From Beijerinckiaceae bacterium (GTDB lineage Bacteria; Pseudomonadota; Alphaproteobacteria; Rhizobiales; Beijerinckiaceae), in the NCBI GenBank assembly GCA_947380915.1, contig CANCSY010000001.1:1-64000 (forward strand): a DNA stretch of 64,000 nt, in the 5' to 3' direction. The notes beneath the pieces are model-generated. The model did not search any database, was not told the origin of the DNA, and saw only the letters and a list, made by a program, of their open reading frames with translations. A program made the position numbers and the translations under genes. This document shows positions 8,260 through 17,425 of this stretch, piece by piece. Numbering within the stretch: position 1 is the first letter of the stretch; the number at the start of each line of letters is the position of its first letter.

Positions 8260-9036
8260 TCAAACCATGCGGGAGCGCAAGCGTGGCGGGTCCATCAAGG
8301 AGAAGAGCAACAGCCCCCCCACGAAACCACCCACATGCGCCTCCCAGGCCACAGGGCCCTGGGAAAGCCCCAAAGTGGGCGACATCACGCCGAATACAAA
8401 ATTCACACCGAACCACAAGACCAGAAAACTGAGCGCGCGCGTGTCGGTGAAGGTGCTGCGCAAGGACAAGGCGGGCTGCCGATAGGCCTCGCTATCAGGC
8501 GCCGCCTGTTCTGAGCCAAGCGGGCCATGCGGCTGGAAAATGAAACGCAGGCAAGCCCCCGTCAGGCCCGAGACCGCGCCGGAAGCGCCAATCATCGGCA
8601 GGCAGTCATAGCGGTGCAGCACATAATGCGCGAGCGCGCCCGCAACGGTGGCCCCCAGACAGAAAACAATGAAGCGCAGGGCGCCGAAACGACGCGCCAG
8701 AGGAGCGCCAAAGGCGGCCAGCCAGAGCGCATTCATGCCCAGATGCGTCCAGTCCGCATGAAGAAATCCATAGGTGACCAGCGTCCACCATTGCGGCGTA
8801 CCATCGCCGAGAAAGAAAAGCGCGGCGCCGGCCTGCGTTAACTGATCAAAAGCAGCCACAAGGCCGTCACGATCATAGAGCAGCGTGAAGCGCCCGGGCA
8901 CAAAGGCGAAGCTGACAAGCACCCAGGCGTCTTCGCTATCGGTGAGCAGATATTCACGCACGCCATGGATGAGCGCGAGCAAGGCCATAGCCGCGAGAAC
9001 CACTCCCGGGATGTTGAACGCGGGCTGTCGGGACAA
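8260..9036 (-). CDS. Rhomboid-family intramembrane serine protease
   Basis: A 258-residue polytopic protein with about six transmembrane helices. Catalytic serine is Ser152 in GASGAVSG and catalytic histidine His234 in WEAHVGGFVGG. The HLGMN element (His98, Asn102) supplies the oxyanion-side residues. Rhomboids cut substrates inside the inner membrane. A loop at about 165-200 is polar and lies between TM helices. No substrate is suggested by neighbours. The order CBS-rhomboid-gamma carbonic anhydrase on one strand suggests independent housekeeping genes or a loose operon. Confidence 0.9.
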   Translation of the reverse strand: MSRQPAFNIPGVVLAAMALLALIHGVREYLLTDSEDAWVLVSFAFVPGRFTLLYDRDGLVAAFDQLTQAGAALFFLGDGTPQWWTLVTYGFLHADWTHLGMNALWLAAFGAPLARRFGALRFIVFCLGATVAGALAHYVLHRYDCLPMIGASGAVSGLTGACLRFIFQPHGPLGSEQAAPDSEAYRQPALSLRSTFTDTRALSFLVLWFGVNFVFGVMSPTLGLSQGPVAWEAHVGGFVGGLLLFSLMDPPRLRSRMV

Positions 9037-9099
9037 GAAAACCTCATTGAAAAAATGCTTAAGAACGCAAGCCCGAGAGGCTCATTTGACCATTCGTCT

Positions 9100-9630
9100 T
9101 CAATCGATACGCTTCAGGCCCTTCGCGAACCGCTTCCAGTTGCGCACATAGCCTTCAGCCGATCGGCCCAACCGGGCTATGGCGGCCTCGTCAAGCTGGC
9201 GCACGACCTTGGCAGGGCTGCCGACGATGAGCGACCCATCGGGAAACTCCTTGCCCTCGGTCACCAGAGCATTGGCGCCCACAAGGCAATTCTTGCCGAT
9301 GCGGGCGTTGTTCAAGATCGTGGCGCCCATGCCGATCAGCGTATTGTCGCCGATGGTGCAGCCATGGAGCATGGCGCGATGGCCGATGGTGCAGCCCTCG
9401 CCGATGTCGAGGGGCGAACCCATGTCGGTATGCATCACCGTTCCCTCCTGTATGTTGGAGCGGGCGCCGATGCTGATCCATTCGTTATCGCCACGCAGCA
9501 CGCAGCCGAACCAGACGCCGACATCCTCGGCCAGACGGACACGGCCAATCACCTGCGCGTCAGGCGCAATCCAGTAGCGACCCTCGTCCGGCAGTTCGGG
9601 CTGTTCGCCCTCAAGGGCGTAGATTGCCAT
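9100..9630 (-). CDS. Gamma carbonic anhydrase-family hexapeptide protein
   Basis: A 176-residue left-handed beta-helix protein of the gamma-CA family. Zinc ligands are His67 (VMHTD), His84 (IGHRAMLHG) and His89. The hexapeptide repeats run from about residue 20 to 125, followed by a C-terminal helix. Family members can hydrate CO2, but many bacterial ones (YrdA/CaiE-like) are of unproven activity. All three metal histidines are present. It starts at ATG 9630, about 100 bp from the divergent hypothetical membrane protein gene. Confidence 0.92.
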   Translation of the reverse strand: MAIYALEGEQPELPDEGRYWIAPDAQVIGRVRLAEDVGVWFGCVLRGDNEWISIGARSNIQEGTVMHTDMGSPLDIGEGCTIGHRAMLHGCTIGDNTLIGMGATILNNARIGKNCLVGANALVTEGKEFPDGSLIVGSPAKVVRQLDEAAIARLGRSAEGYVRNWKRFAKGLKRID

Positions 9631-9734
9631 TGGTCTGATGCTCCAAGCGATAGTTGAATTGTTACACGTTCAGGCTGACGGCGAAACATCTCAATCAGGA
9701 TATAATTAACCTGACGGATTCGCGGACAGGCCTC

Positions 9735-10352
9735 ATGAAAGCTTTTGCAGTTTCCCTTCTCGCTCTGCTGGCGCTGGCTTGTGGCGCCTTCTGGTGGTGG
9801 GGCGCGCCCCCTGCCCCGGGCGATTTCTCCCCTGTGAGGCTCGCTGTCGCTGGCGTGGCGCTGCGGGTTGATCCGCGCATGGCTCGGGCGTCGGCGGATC
9901 TCGCCAATCCCGCGCCGCAGGAGCTGGATCTCGTTCTCGCTTTGCCCGACCTTTCGCCCGCAGGCGCCAAGGCCAGTTCCTTGCCATTGGACAAGCTTGT
10001 TTTCCTGACCCTGCGTCCGCAGGATGAAAAGATCGAGCCGCGCGACAAGCCGGCCAAACTCTACGCACGCTTTCTGAGCCCCGCAGTGGAGGTCCACCCC
10101 GCCGGGCTTATACTGCGCCGCTTCGAAACGGACAGTCCCTATGGCGGGGAACAGCTCTATATGACCCCGCCAGAGGGCCGCGCCTTCTGGGCGCGCTGCG
10201 CCAGCGCCAGCGATCAACTCCCCGCGACCTGCATCAGCGAAGCGCGGATCGCGGGGCTCGATATCAGACTAAGGTTCAAGCCGGATATGTTGGGCGAGTG
10301 GGAAGCGGTGACGGCTGGCGTCACGCGGCTGGTGGAGGGGATGGCGCGGTGA
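9735..10352 (+). CDS. Membrane-anchored or secreted hypothetical protein
   Basis: A 205-residue protein with a hydrophobic N-terminal segment (about residues 3-22, ending in ALACGAFWWWG), which may be an uncleaved anchor or, via the LALAC motif, a lipoprotein signal. The rest looks periplasmic, with four scattered proline/alanine-rich strands and two cysteines near the C-terminus. No family is recognised. The start at 9735 was chosen over the in-frame ATG at 9654 because the signal-like segment begins there. Confidence 0.65.
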   Translation: MKAFAVSLLALLALACGAFWWWGAPPAPGDFSPVRLAVAGVALRVDPRMARASADLANPAPQELDLVLALPDLSPAGAKASSLPLDKLVFLTLRPQDEKIEPRDKPAKLYARFLSPAVEVHPAGLILRRFETDSPYGGEQLYMTPPEGRAFWARCASASDQLPATCISEARIAGLDIRLRFKPDMLGEWEAVTAGVTRLVEGMAR

Positions 10353-10414
10353 GGGCTTCAGACATGACAAGTGGTGCTGAACGACCTGAACGGCGCCATC
10401 AACGAAAATCCAGA

Positions 10415-11269
10415 TCAAAACAAATACCTTAACCCCAACGCATATGTTCTTAGATCAGCTGACCCCTTGTAAACAGACAAGCGATTTTTATTACCTCGAT
10501 CAGGCCGCCATTCATTTGTAATGGCAGAAGATAGATAAAAATTGTCTGTTATTTTGTAGAACAAATCCAGTTCCAGACCGCTGTTATGGTAGGAAATATT
10601 CGAGTCCGTGGTGTTGAAATGGGTATAGCGCGCAGAGAGGTCCAGCGTCAGGGCAGTACTGAAGTCATATTGCCCCCCAAACCGGACAGTCTGCTGTCTG
10701 GAGCCACCCGTTCTGGTCGGATAATATAAATCTGCCATGGTGTATAACCTTGAAGTGTCATTCAATTTATACCCAAGGTTGATGGCGGGCGTCGTGCTTC
10801 CAGTCGAATTGCCCATCATGTCCGCCACAGCAGTGAGCGCAACTGTGACAGAATAGGGCTTGCTTGCGTCGCCCACCAACCCGTAGGCGATACGAAATAA
10901 GGGGCTGCCCCAGCCTTTCTGAGCGTCGACCTTCTGGGGTGCGCCGCTAGCGTTGGCGGTGGTGAACTCATAGACTGGATGGTAGGGGAGGTTGACTGTG
11001 ACGTCAGTATTTTCAAACAGGCCATGCCGCAAGGTCATGGCCCAACTGGCCACATGGCTCTCATAACTTCCAGGATCGATTTTACCGCGCTTGGTTATGC
11101 GCACATAGTCCGAATGCTCTGAAAAGACGGAAAACCCTGCATTAACGTACGAATTCCCGACCGCAAGAATGTCCGTCGGGAAGAACCCGGTGCGCTCATC
11201 CGCAAAGGATTGAGAGCGCGCTGCGAGCGTCGCTGACAACGCCACGATTATTAATGCCCTACTCATCAT
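10415..11269 (-). CDS. Outer-membrane beta-barrel protein, phenol-degradation MetA type
   Basis: A 284-residue protein with a signal peptide (cleavage near SFA-DE) and a barrel ending in the aromatic sequence ALGLRYLF, typical of outer-membrane proteins. Alternating strands such as TDVTVNLPYHPVY, PAINLGYKLND and LTLDLSARYTHF match the MetA-pathway-of-phenol-degradation family of putative hydrophobic-compound channels. The coding region is visibly less GC-rich than its neighbours, hinting at separate acquisition. The start is one of two tandem ATGs (11269, 11266). The ligand is unknown. Confidence 0.72.
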   Translation of the reverse strand: MMSRALIIVALSATLAARSQSFADERTGFFPTDILAVGNSYVNAGFSVFSEHSDYVRITKRGKIDPGSYESHVASWAMTLRHGLFENTDVTVNLPYHPVYEFTTANASGAPQKVDAQKGWGSPLFRIAYGLVGDASKPYSVTVALTAVADMMGNSTGSTTPAINLGYKLNDTSRLYTMADLYYPTRTGGSRQQTVRFGGQYDFSTALTLDLSARYTHFNTTDSNISYHNSGLELDLFYKITDNFYLSSAITNEWRPDRGNKNRLSVYKGSADLRTYALGLRYLF

Positions 11270-11435
11270 ACACCCACGCAAACGCACTGATTAAGCAATA
11301 GTGAATGACGATATTTAAAAGTCAAGATCAAGTTAAAACCAAGCCGGAAGGAGCCGGGGTTGGGGGATTGAAAACCCTCCCCTTACATCCATAGCCCGAA
11401 CGTGGCGACGAACTGCGGGCGACTGCTGTTACTTG

Positions 11436-11831
11436 TCAGAAATCCTCAAGGTCGAAATCGAGGATGGCGATCTGCAGGGTGTAGGTCTTGCCCTTGGGGT
11501 CGTCGGCGGAAATGATGCCGAGGAAATCCTCGCCATTGTTCAGCTCGACGGAATCATTCTTCTTCATGCGCGAGGCGATTGTGAGCTTTTCGGTCTCGAA
11601 GAGGCGGCGCAGATATTCCTGCAGCACTTCGCGCCCCACGGGCAGCTTCATCTCCAGGGAGAAGGAGCGGTCACCGTCCTCATCGTCCACGATGATCTTC
11701 GCGATCTGGCGCTCGCCAAAGGTCACGATGGCGGCCTCGATGTCCTTGGGATCAAGGCTGACCCGGATGCCCTCGTTGTCGAAAGCGTGACGCACGAAGG
11801 CCTGAAGTTTGCGAAGTTCGGTCTTGTCCAT
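11436..11831 (-). CDS. Tandem DUF3126-like protein
   Basis: A 131-residue cytoplasmic acidic protein. The C-terminal half (about 67-131) matches DUF3126, a small alphaproteobacterial family of about 60-75 residues: LQEYLRRLF, a basic KKND segment, and TYTLQIAILDFDLED. The N-terminal half (about 7-64) has the same layout: LQAFVRHAF, EDGDRSFSLEMKLP. The gene therefore looks like an internal tandem duplication of the domain. The start was set at MDKTEL; the open frame extends to 11906 but into the cysE end. It is downstream of cysE on the same strand. Function unknown. Confidence 0.8.
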   Translation of the reverse strand: MDKTELRKLQAFVRHAFDNEGIRVSLDPKDIEAAIVTFGERQIAKIIVDDEDGDRSFSLEMKLPVGREVLQEYLRRLFETEKLTIASRMKKNDSVELNNGEDFLGIISADDPKGKTYTLQIAILDFDLEDF

Positions 11832-11906
11832 AATGGTCCCGGTGGCCTCATGCGATTGGACACCCGCAGTGCCAGAAAAGCTGTCGGGCCGCAAGGCGGG
11901 GGCCAA

Positions 11907-12734
11907 TCACCCCTCCAGCTTCTCCGCCAATATCTGGTCCATGCTGCGTGCAGGCTCGGCGCAGCCGGCCTCGCCCACCACCCGGGCAGGCACGCCCGCC
12001 ACGGTCTTGTTGTGGGGCACGGGGCTCAGCACCACGGAGCCCGCCGCGATTCGCGCACAATAGCCCACCTCGATATTGCCGATGACCTTGGCGCCCGCGC
12101 CGATCAGAACCCCGCGCCGGATCTTGGGGTGGCGGTCGCCTCGCTCCTTGCCGGTGCCGCCCAGCGTCACCCCATGGAGGATCGACACATCGTCCTCGAT
12201 GACGCAGGTCTGGCCCACCACCAGCCCGGTCGCGTGGTCGAGGAACACGCCCTTGCCGATGCGCGCGGCCGGATTGATGTCGGTCTGGAAGACTTCCGAC
12301 GCGCGGCTTTGCAGCCATAGGGCGAAATCGCGCCGTCCCGCTTTCCACAGGGCATGGGCTAGGCGGTGGCATTGCAGGGCGTGGAAGCCCTTGAAATACA
12401 ACAGTGGCTCGATGAAGCGCATGCAGGCGGGATCGCGGTCGGCCACGGCGATGAGATCCGCCCGGAAGGCCTCGCCAATGGAGGGATCACGCGAGATGAT
12501 CTCAAGATAGGTCTGGCGGATCAGATGGCCGCCGACGTCCTGATGGTCAAGCCGCGCGGCGACCCGGTGCACGATGGCGCTTTCCAGCGTCTCATGATTC
12601 AGCACCGAGGCCATGATGAAGCCCGCCAGCTCCGGCTCGTTGCGAACGGTCTCCTCCGCCTCGAGGCGGATGCGTGAAAAAATGGGGTCGACCTTGCCCA
12701 GCCCGATCACCCGCGCGGAATGCCCTTGCGCCAT
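11907..12734 (-). CDS. cysE: Serine O-acetyltransferase
   Basis: A 275-residue CysE: acetyl-CoA plus L-serine gives O-acetylserine, the precursor of cysteine. The N-terminal helical SATase domain (residues 10-140) contains FHALQCHRLAHALW. The hexapeptide left-handed beta-helix (about 145-240) includes the catalytic-loop region DHATGLVVGQT and the acetyl-CoA lobe GGTGKERGDRHPKI. The C-terminal tail can dock into cysteine synthase, though no terminal Ile is present here (ends EKLEG). The DUF3126 gene follows on the same strand, a common Hyphomicrobiales order. Confidence 0.96.
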   Translation of the reverse strand: MAQGHSARVIGLGKVDPIFSRIRLEAEETVRNEPELAGFIMASVLNHETLESAIVHRVAARLDHQDVGGHLIRQTYLEIISRDPSIGEAFRADLIAVADRDPACMRFIEPLLYFKGFHALQCHRLAHALWKAGRRDFALWLQSRASEVFQTDINPAARIGKGVFLDHATGLVVGQTCVIEDDVSILHGVTLGGTGKERGDRHPKIRRGVLIGAGAKVIGNIEVGYCARIAAGSVVLSPVPHNKTVAGVPARVVGEAGCAEPARSMDQILAEKLEG

Positions 12735-12788
12735 ACGCTCAACTCCTGAACCCGCGCGACTATAGCACGGCCGCTGGCCCGCCAGAAG

Positions 12789-13556
12789 TCACGGCCGCAC
12801 GGCGAGAAATTCAAGCACGCCCTGCTTGTAGACCTTGTCGCCCACCGCAAGATTGTGGTCGCGGCCGGGAATGTCGAGGGCCACGCCCCTGGGCAGCATG
12901 GCCGCGAGCTTGTGCGGATCGCCCGCCACCGCGTCCTTGTCACCCACCGCCACCAGGGCGGGGGTGAGGATCGCCCCCAGCTCCGCCTCGCCGAGGGTCT
13001 GGCGGGAGCCCCGGATGCAGGCGGCCAGAGCCCGCAAGTCGCTCTTGGTCTGCTCGGCGAAGGCGCGGAACATGCGCTGCATGGGATCGGTGAGGCTCTC
13101 CAGCGCAGGCGCGTCCATGGCGTCGGCGATGCCCATGGGCAGGCCCACGCCCGCCACCAGATGATGGCCAAGGCCGCCCAGGATCATGGAGCGGACACAC
13201 CCGGGATGGTTCAGCGCCAGGAAGGAAGTGATTCGTGCGCCCATGGAATAGCCCATGACGTCAGCCCGTTCGATCCCCAGATGATCGAGCAGCGCAAGCG
13301 CGTCCCGGGCCATGACCGGGGTAGCGTAATCTTCTGGCGTATAAAGCTTTTCGCTTTGCCCATGGCCGCGATTGTCAAGCGCGATGACCCGGCGGCCCGC
13401 ATGGGTGAGGGTCTTCATCCAGAGGGTGTTCACCCAGTTGACCGCATGGGTCGAGGCGAAGCCGTGGATGAGCAGGATCGGCTCATGCAGGTCCGGCCCC
13501 GTGGGGTCGATGTCGATATAGGCGATCCGCGCCCCGGGGCCGTCAAAAAAGAACAT
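12789..13556 (-). CDS. Alpha/beta-fold hydrolase
   Basis: A 255-residue alpha/beta hydrolase. The oxyanion HGFASTHAVNW motif (His31-Gly32) precedes the nucleophile elbow GYSMGAR (Ser104). The acid is probably in VAVGDKDAV and the catalytic histidine in GRDHNLAVGDK near the C-terminus. Family members cleave esters, lactones or C-C bonds. The start at MFFFDGPG (13556) fits the family length; upstream in-frame ATG overlaps the divergent gene. It is upstream of cysE on the same strand, divergent from the lytic transglycosylase. Confidence 0.88.
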   Translation of the reverse strand: MFFFDGPGARIAYIDIDPTGPDLHEPILLIHGFASTHAVNWVNTLWMKTLTHAGRRVIALDNRGHGQSEKLYTPEDYATPVMARDALALLDHLGIERADVMGYSMGARITSFLALNHPGCVRSMILGGLGHHLVAGVGLPMGIADAMDAPALESLTDPMQRMFRAFAEQTKSDLRALAACIRGSRQTLGEAELGAILTPALVAVGDKDAVAGDPHKLAAMLPRGVALDIPGRDHNLAVGDKVYKQGVLEFLAVRP

Positions 13557-13707
13557 ATCCGTGCGCCCTGTGAAAAATTCGCGGCACCTTAACCGCAGGA
13601 CGCGCGCGTTCAAAGACCCTCCATTCACCATGTTTACGAGATTTCAGGCATTGGACGGCAACTTGCGCGCGCCCACGAGGTTCCCTGCACAGCAACCGGA
13701 GCCGACC

Positions 13708-14523
13708 ATGCCGATCCATTTCCTATCCCTGACCCTCGCCCTCTGCCTCCTCGCAAGCCCCGCGCTGGCGGCGCCAGCGTGCCAGACCGGCGACTTCGAG
13801 AGCTGGCTCGAGGGCGTGCGACAGGAGGCCGCCGCCAAGGGCGTCTCCAGGTCAGCGATAACGGCTGGCCTGCAAGGCGCCGCCCTGGACCAGTCCGTGC
13901 TCAAGCACGACCGAGGCCAGAAGGTGTTTCGCCAGACCTTCGAGGAATTTTCCGCCCGGATGGTCAACCCCCGCCTGACGCGCGCTGGCAATATGCTGCG
14001 CAAACATGCGGGCCTGCTCCAGCGCATCGAGGCGCAATTTGGCGTGCAAGCCGAGGTCCTGGTGGCCATCTGGGGGCTGGAGACGGATTTCGGCTCCTAC
14101 AATGGCTCCTTCCCCACCCTGCGGGCGCTGGCGACCCTGGCCTATGACTGCCGCCGCTCCGAGATGTTCCGCGCAGAACTCATCGACGCCCTGAAAATCG
14201 TGGATCGCGGTGACATGCAACCTGCCGCCATGAAGGGCGCCTGGGCAGGCGAAATCGGCCAGACCCAGTTCATGCCCTCGTCTTATCTGAAGTTCGCGGT
14301 GGATTACGATGGCGACGGGCGCCGCGACATGGTCGCCAGCGTGCCGGACGTTCTGGCCTCCACCGCCAACTATCTGAAGGGCTATGGCTGGCGGAGGGGC
14401 GAAGGCTGGGAGCCGGGCCAACCGAATTTCGCCATCATCAAACAGTGGAACAAAGCCGACGTCTATTCTAGAACCATCGCCTATTTCGCGACACGGCTGG
14501 CGGAGGGAACGGGCATGCGCTAG
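13708..14523 (+). CDS. Lytic murein transglycosylase (MltB/SLT_2 type)
   Basis: A 271-residue periplasmic enzyme with a signal peptide (cleavage near ALA-AP). The SLT_2 domain includes IWGLETDFGSYNG, with Glu125 as catalytic acid, and the GEIGQTQFMPSSYLKFAVDYDGDGRRD block typical of MltB-family enzymes that cut peptidoglycan to 1,6-anhydro-muropeptides. There is no lipobox cysteine at the cleavage site, so it is soluble, unlike E. coli MltB. The start at 13708 has GGAG 8 bp upstream. It lacks a C-terminal peptidoglycan-binding domain. Confidence 0.93.
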   Translation: MPIHFLSLTLALCLLASPALAAPACQTGDFESWLEGVRQEAAAKGVSRSAITAGLQGAALDQSVLKHDRGQKVFRQTFEEFSARMVNPRLTRAGNMLRKHAGLLQRIEAQFGVQAEVLVAIWGLETDFGSYNGSFPTLRALATLAYDCRRSEMFRAELIDALKIVDRGDMQPAAMKGAWAGEIGQTQFMPSSYLKFAVDYDGDGRRDMVASVPDVLASTANYLKGYGWRRGEGWEPGQPNFAIIKQWNKADVYSRTIAYFATRLAEGTGMR

Positions 14524-14571
14524 CCCCCCGAACCAGCCAGAGCAGTCGCGGGGCTGGTCAGTGAGGAACGC

Positions 14572-15771
14572 ATGTCGAAGAATCTTCCCATCTATGTCGT
14601 GGGGGCCGGACTAGGCGGCGTGGCGGCGGCGCTGGGCCTCGCCCGCAAGGGCTGGAACGTCCGCATCATCGAGGCGACGCCGGAACTGGGCGTCATCGGC
14701 TACGGCATTCAGCTCGGCCCCAATGTTTTCCCCATGTTCCGGCGCCTGGGCGTCGAGGACGCCATTCTGAAACTCGCCCATTTCCCGCCCAATGTGCTGA
14801 TGCTCGACGCCCTGACTGCAAAAGAGGTCACGCGCGTGCCCACCGGCGACAGTTTCCGCGCCCGCTTCGGGAATCCCTATGTGGCGATCCATCGGGTCGA
14901 TCTGCATGGGGCGCTGCTGGACGCCATGCGCGCCATGCCCAATGTGGAGATCCTGCCCTCCACGGAATTCGCCTCCTACGAGAATCTGGGGGACCACGTT
15001 CTGATCAAGACCACGGACGGCCGCCAGTTCGAGGCCTCCGCCGTCATTGGCTCGGATGGCATTGGTTCGGCGGTGCGCCGCCAGATGGTGGGCGAGGAGG
15101 CTCTACGCCCCATCGGCTATGTGGCCCATCGCACCATCGTGCCCATGGAGCAGGTGCCCAAGGAGATCGGCCGCGACGAGGTGATCCTGTGGGGCGGGCC
15201 GGGTTTCCATATCGTGCAATATCCCCTGCGCGAGCGTTCCCTGTTCAACATCGTGGCGGTGTTCCAAACGGAAAACCTTTATGAGCGCGCCGATGAGGAG
15301 ACCTATCGCCGGGTGCTGATGGAGACGTACGCCTCCGCCCATCCGCTCATGCACGAGATGTTGCGCATGATGGACCTGAAGCGCCGCTGGGTGATCGCCG
15401 ACCGGGATCCCATCCGCAACTGGACCGACGGGCGCGTGGCGCTGCTGGGCGACGCCGCCCATCCGGCCCTGCAATCCTTCGCCCAGGGCGCCTGCATGGC
15501 GATCGAGGATGCGGTGGTGCTGGCCGAATGCATCGACATGACCAAGGGCGATTTTGGCCGCGCCTTCAAGACCTATGAACGCGCCCGCGTCCTGCGCACC
15601 GCCCGCATCGTCCTGGAAAACCGAAGCCTGTGGGAATTCTACCACCTGCGCGGCATCGCCGCCGAGGTCCGCAACGAGGCCTGCGCCGACAAGACCGAGG
15701 AGGACGTGTTCAACTGCCTGGCCTGGATCTATGACGGGACGCGGATTCCGCAGGTTGCGGCGGAGGGCTGA
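14572..15771 (+). CDS. FAD-dependent monooxygenase (salicylate hydroxylase-like)
   Basis: A 399-residue class A flavoprotein aromatic hydroxylase. Three cofactor motifs are present: GAGLGGVAAALGLARKG near the N-terminus (FAD ADP moiety), the IGSDGIGSAVR motif near 162-172, and RVALLGDAAHPALQSFAQGA near 290-309. Enzymes of this kind hydroxylate benzoate or nicotinate-type rings with NAD(P)H and oxygen. Substrate cannot be read from sequence. A second member lies 343 bp downstream with a zinc-finger gene between, and an extradiol dioxygenase is elsewhere in the window. Confidence 0.9.
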   Translation: MSKNLPIYVVGAGLGGVAAALGLARKGWNVRIIEATPELGVIGYGIQLGPNVFPMFRRLGVEDAILKLAHFPPNVLMLDALTAKEVTRVPTGDSFRARFGNPYVAIHRVDLHGALLDAMRAMPNVEILPSTEFASYENLGDHVLIKTTDGRQFEASAVIGSDGIGSAVRRQMVGEEALRPIGYVAHRTIVPMEQVPKEIGRDEVILWGGPGFHIVQYPLRERSLFNIVAVFQTENLYERADEETYRRVLMETYASAHPLMHEMLRMMDLKRRWVIADRDPIRNWTDGRVALLGDAAHPALQSFAQGACMAIEDAVVLAECIDMTKGDFGRAFKTYERARVLRTARIVLENRSLWEFYHLRGIAAEVRNEACADKTEEDVFNCLAWIYDGTRIPQVAAEG

Positions 15772-15844
15772 TCCCTCCCCCTACCCAAACTGCCGCAGCT
15801 TCTCTATGGTGCGGCGCAACTTTCGCAGGTTCCGGGGACAGACC

Positions 15845-16090
15845 ATGGCCGCCGATCACGCCACACCGCATTTCCACAACCAGCCAGGCGTGCGCGCCGT
15901 TCGCGTCGGCGCCAAGGAATTCATGTGCGTGGGCGCCCTGCCCCCCTTCGATCATCCCCATATCTTCATCGACATGGGCGATGCCGAAGAGGCCATCTGC
16001 CCCTATTGCTCCACGCTCTATGTCCATGACGCAGCGCTGCATGGTCATTCCGACCCCGCCGAATGCGAATGGCGCCCGCAAGCCGCCTGA
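15845..16090 (+). CDS. zf-CHCC zinc-finger domain protein
   Basis: An 81-residue protein of the zf-CHCC family (related to the mitochondrial complex I subunit NDUFS6). Conserved residues: Cys near 28 (KEFMCVGA), His near 37 (DHPHIFI) and the CPYC pair near 53-56, which together would bind zinc. The family is widespread in Alphaproteobacteria and is thought to relate to complex I biogenesis, by homology only. The start ATG at 15845 has GGGGA upstream. It sits between two FAD monooxygenases, probably by chance. Confidence 0.9.
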   Translation: MAADHATPHFHNQPGVRAVRVGAKEFMCVGALPPFDHPHIFIDMGDAEEAICPYCSTLYVHDAALHGHSDPAECEWRPQAA

Positions 16091-16114
16091 CCCTGACCTG
16101 CCGGGCGTGACCTG

Positions 16115-17320
16115 ATGGCGGAGAAACTGCACGCCATCATCGCAGGCGCAGGCGTCGGCGGGCTCACGGCCGCCATCGCGCTGTCCGGCGCGGGCCTGCG
16201 CGTGACCCTGCTGGAGCGGGCGAAAACCCTTGGAGAAGCAGGCGCCGGCCTCCAGCTCGCGCCCAACGCCACAGGCGTTCTGGCCGAACTGGGCCTGCTC
16301 GAGCGCGTGATGCGAAGCGCGCTCAGCCCCGAACATCTGCGCATCCGCCGCGCCAGCGACGGGGTGGAACTGGCGCATTTTCCCCTGGGCGTCATCGCCG
16401 AAGCCCGCTGGGGCGCGCCGTCAGCGGTGATCCACCGGGCGGACTTGCAGGCCGTGCTTCTGGAACGCTGCGCCGCTGATCCCGCCATCACCCTCCAAAC
16501 CGACGCCGCCGTGGCGGGCTTCGCCGAATCGGCTGATGGGGTCGAAGTCGCGATCCGGCAGGACAATGGCGCGCGGCGGATCATGGCGGATGTGCTCATC
16601 GGCGCCGACGGGCTGCGTTCCACCATCCGCAGCCGCATGGGGCTGGGGATGGGCGATGAGCCGATCTGGTCGGGCCGCACCGCCTGGCGGGCGCTTCTGC
16701 CCGCAGAAAGCGCGCCCAAAAGCGCCCTCAAGCTGGAAACCAGCCTGTGGCTGGGGCCAAAGGCGCATCTGGTGCATTACCCCCTTCGCCGGGGCGCGCT
16801 CATCAATATCGTGGCGATCACACAGGATGGCTGGCGCGGCGAGGAGGCAGCGGATCTGTGGGCCATCAGCGGCAAGCCCGCCGAAGTCTCGCCCCGATTC
16901 AGGAGTTGGCACCGGGACGCGCGCAAACTGGTCGAGGCGGCGAAGGACTGGAAACGCTGGCCCCTGTTCGATCGCCAGCCCCTGCGGCGCTGGACGCTGG
17001 ACCGGGTGGCGCTGTTGGGCGACGCCGCCCATCCCATGCTGCCCTTCTTCGCCCAGGGCGCCGCGCAAGCCATTGAAGATGCAGGCGCGCTGGGCTGCGC
17101 CTTCAAAGGCGCATCCGACATCAGGACAGCATTGGCCGCTTACGAGCGCATGCGCCGGGCGCGGGCGGGATCTGTGGTCATCGCCTCGCGCAGGCAGGGC
17201 GCGATCTACCACATGAGCGGCCCCATGGCCTTCGCCCGCGACCTCACCATGCGCAGCCTGAGCCCGCATCTGATGATGTCGCGGCTGGATTGGTTGTATG
17301 ATTACAAGCCCATGGGGTGA
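16115..17320 (+). CDS. FAD-dependent monooxygenase (salicylate hydroxylase/UbiH-like)
   Basis: A 401-residue class A flavin monooxygenase with AGAGVGGLTAAIALSGAG (FAD motif, residues 9-26), LIGADGLRSTIRSRMG (about 162-177) and RVALLGDAAHPMLPFFAQGA. It is divergent from the enzyme at 14572-15771 in the middle region, so substrate preference probably differs. It starts 24 bp after the zinc-finger gene. The MLPFFAQGA variant is typical of salicylate/3-hydroxybenzoate hydroxylase-like proteins. It is followed by a tRNA gene on the other strand. Confidence 0.9.
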   Translation: MAEKLHAIIAGAGVGGLTAAIALSGAGLRVTLLERAKTLGEAGAGLQLAPNATGVLAELGLLERVMRSALSPEHLRIRRASDGVELAHFPLGVIAEARWGAPSAVIHRADLQAVLLERCAADPAITLQTDAAVAGFAESADGVEVAIRQDNGARRIMADVLIGADGLRSTIRSRMGLGMGDEPIWSGRTAWRALLPAESAPKSALKLETSLWLGPKAHLVHYPLRRGALINIVAITQDGWRGEEAADLWAISGKPAEVSPRFRSWHRDARKLVEAAKDWKRWPLFDRQPLRRWTLDRVALLGDAAHPMLPFFAQGAAQAIEDAGALGCAFKGASDIRTALAAYERMRRARAGSVVIASRRQGAIYHMSGPMAFARDLTMRSLSPHLMMSRLDWLYDYKPMG

Positions 17321-17341
17321 GGGAGGGGTCTGCGCCAGATT

Positions 17342-17425
17342 TGGTGCGGACGGCGGGGGTCGAACCCGCACGGGAGTCCCGAGAGATTTTAAGTCTCTTG
17401 CGTCTACCAGTTTCGCCACGTCCGC
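17342..17425 (-). tRNA. tRNA-Leu (anticodon UAA)
   Basis: On the minus strand the sequence begins GCGGACG and ends CGTCCGC-A-CCA, giving a perfect 7-bp acceptor stem and an encoded CCA. The anticodon loop CTTAAAA, flanked by AGAGA and TCTCT, gives anticodon TAA for leucine. A long variable arm (CGGGACTCCCG) and T arm GCGGG-TTCGACC-CCCGC support a class II leucine tRNA. Coordinates include CCA (17342-17344). Confidence 0.95.
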
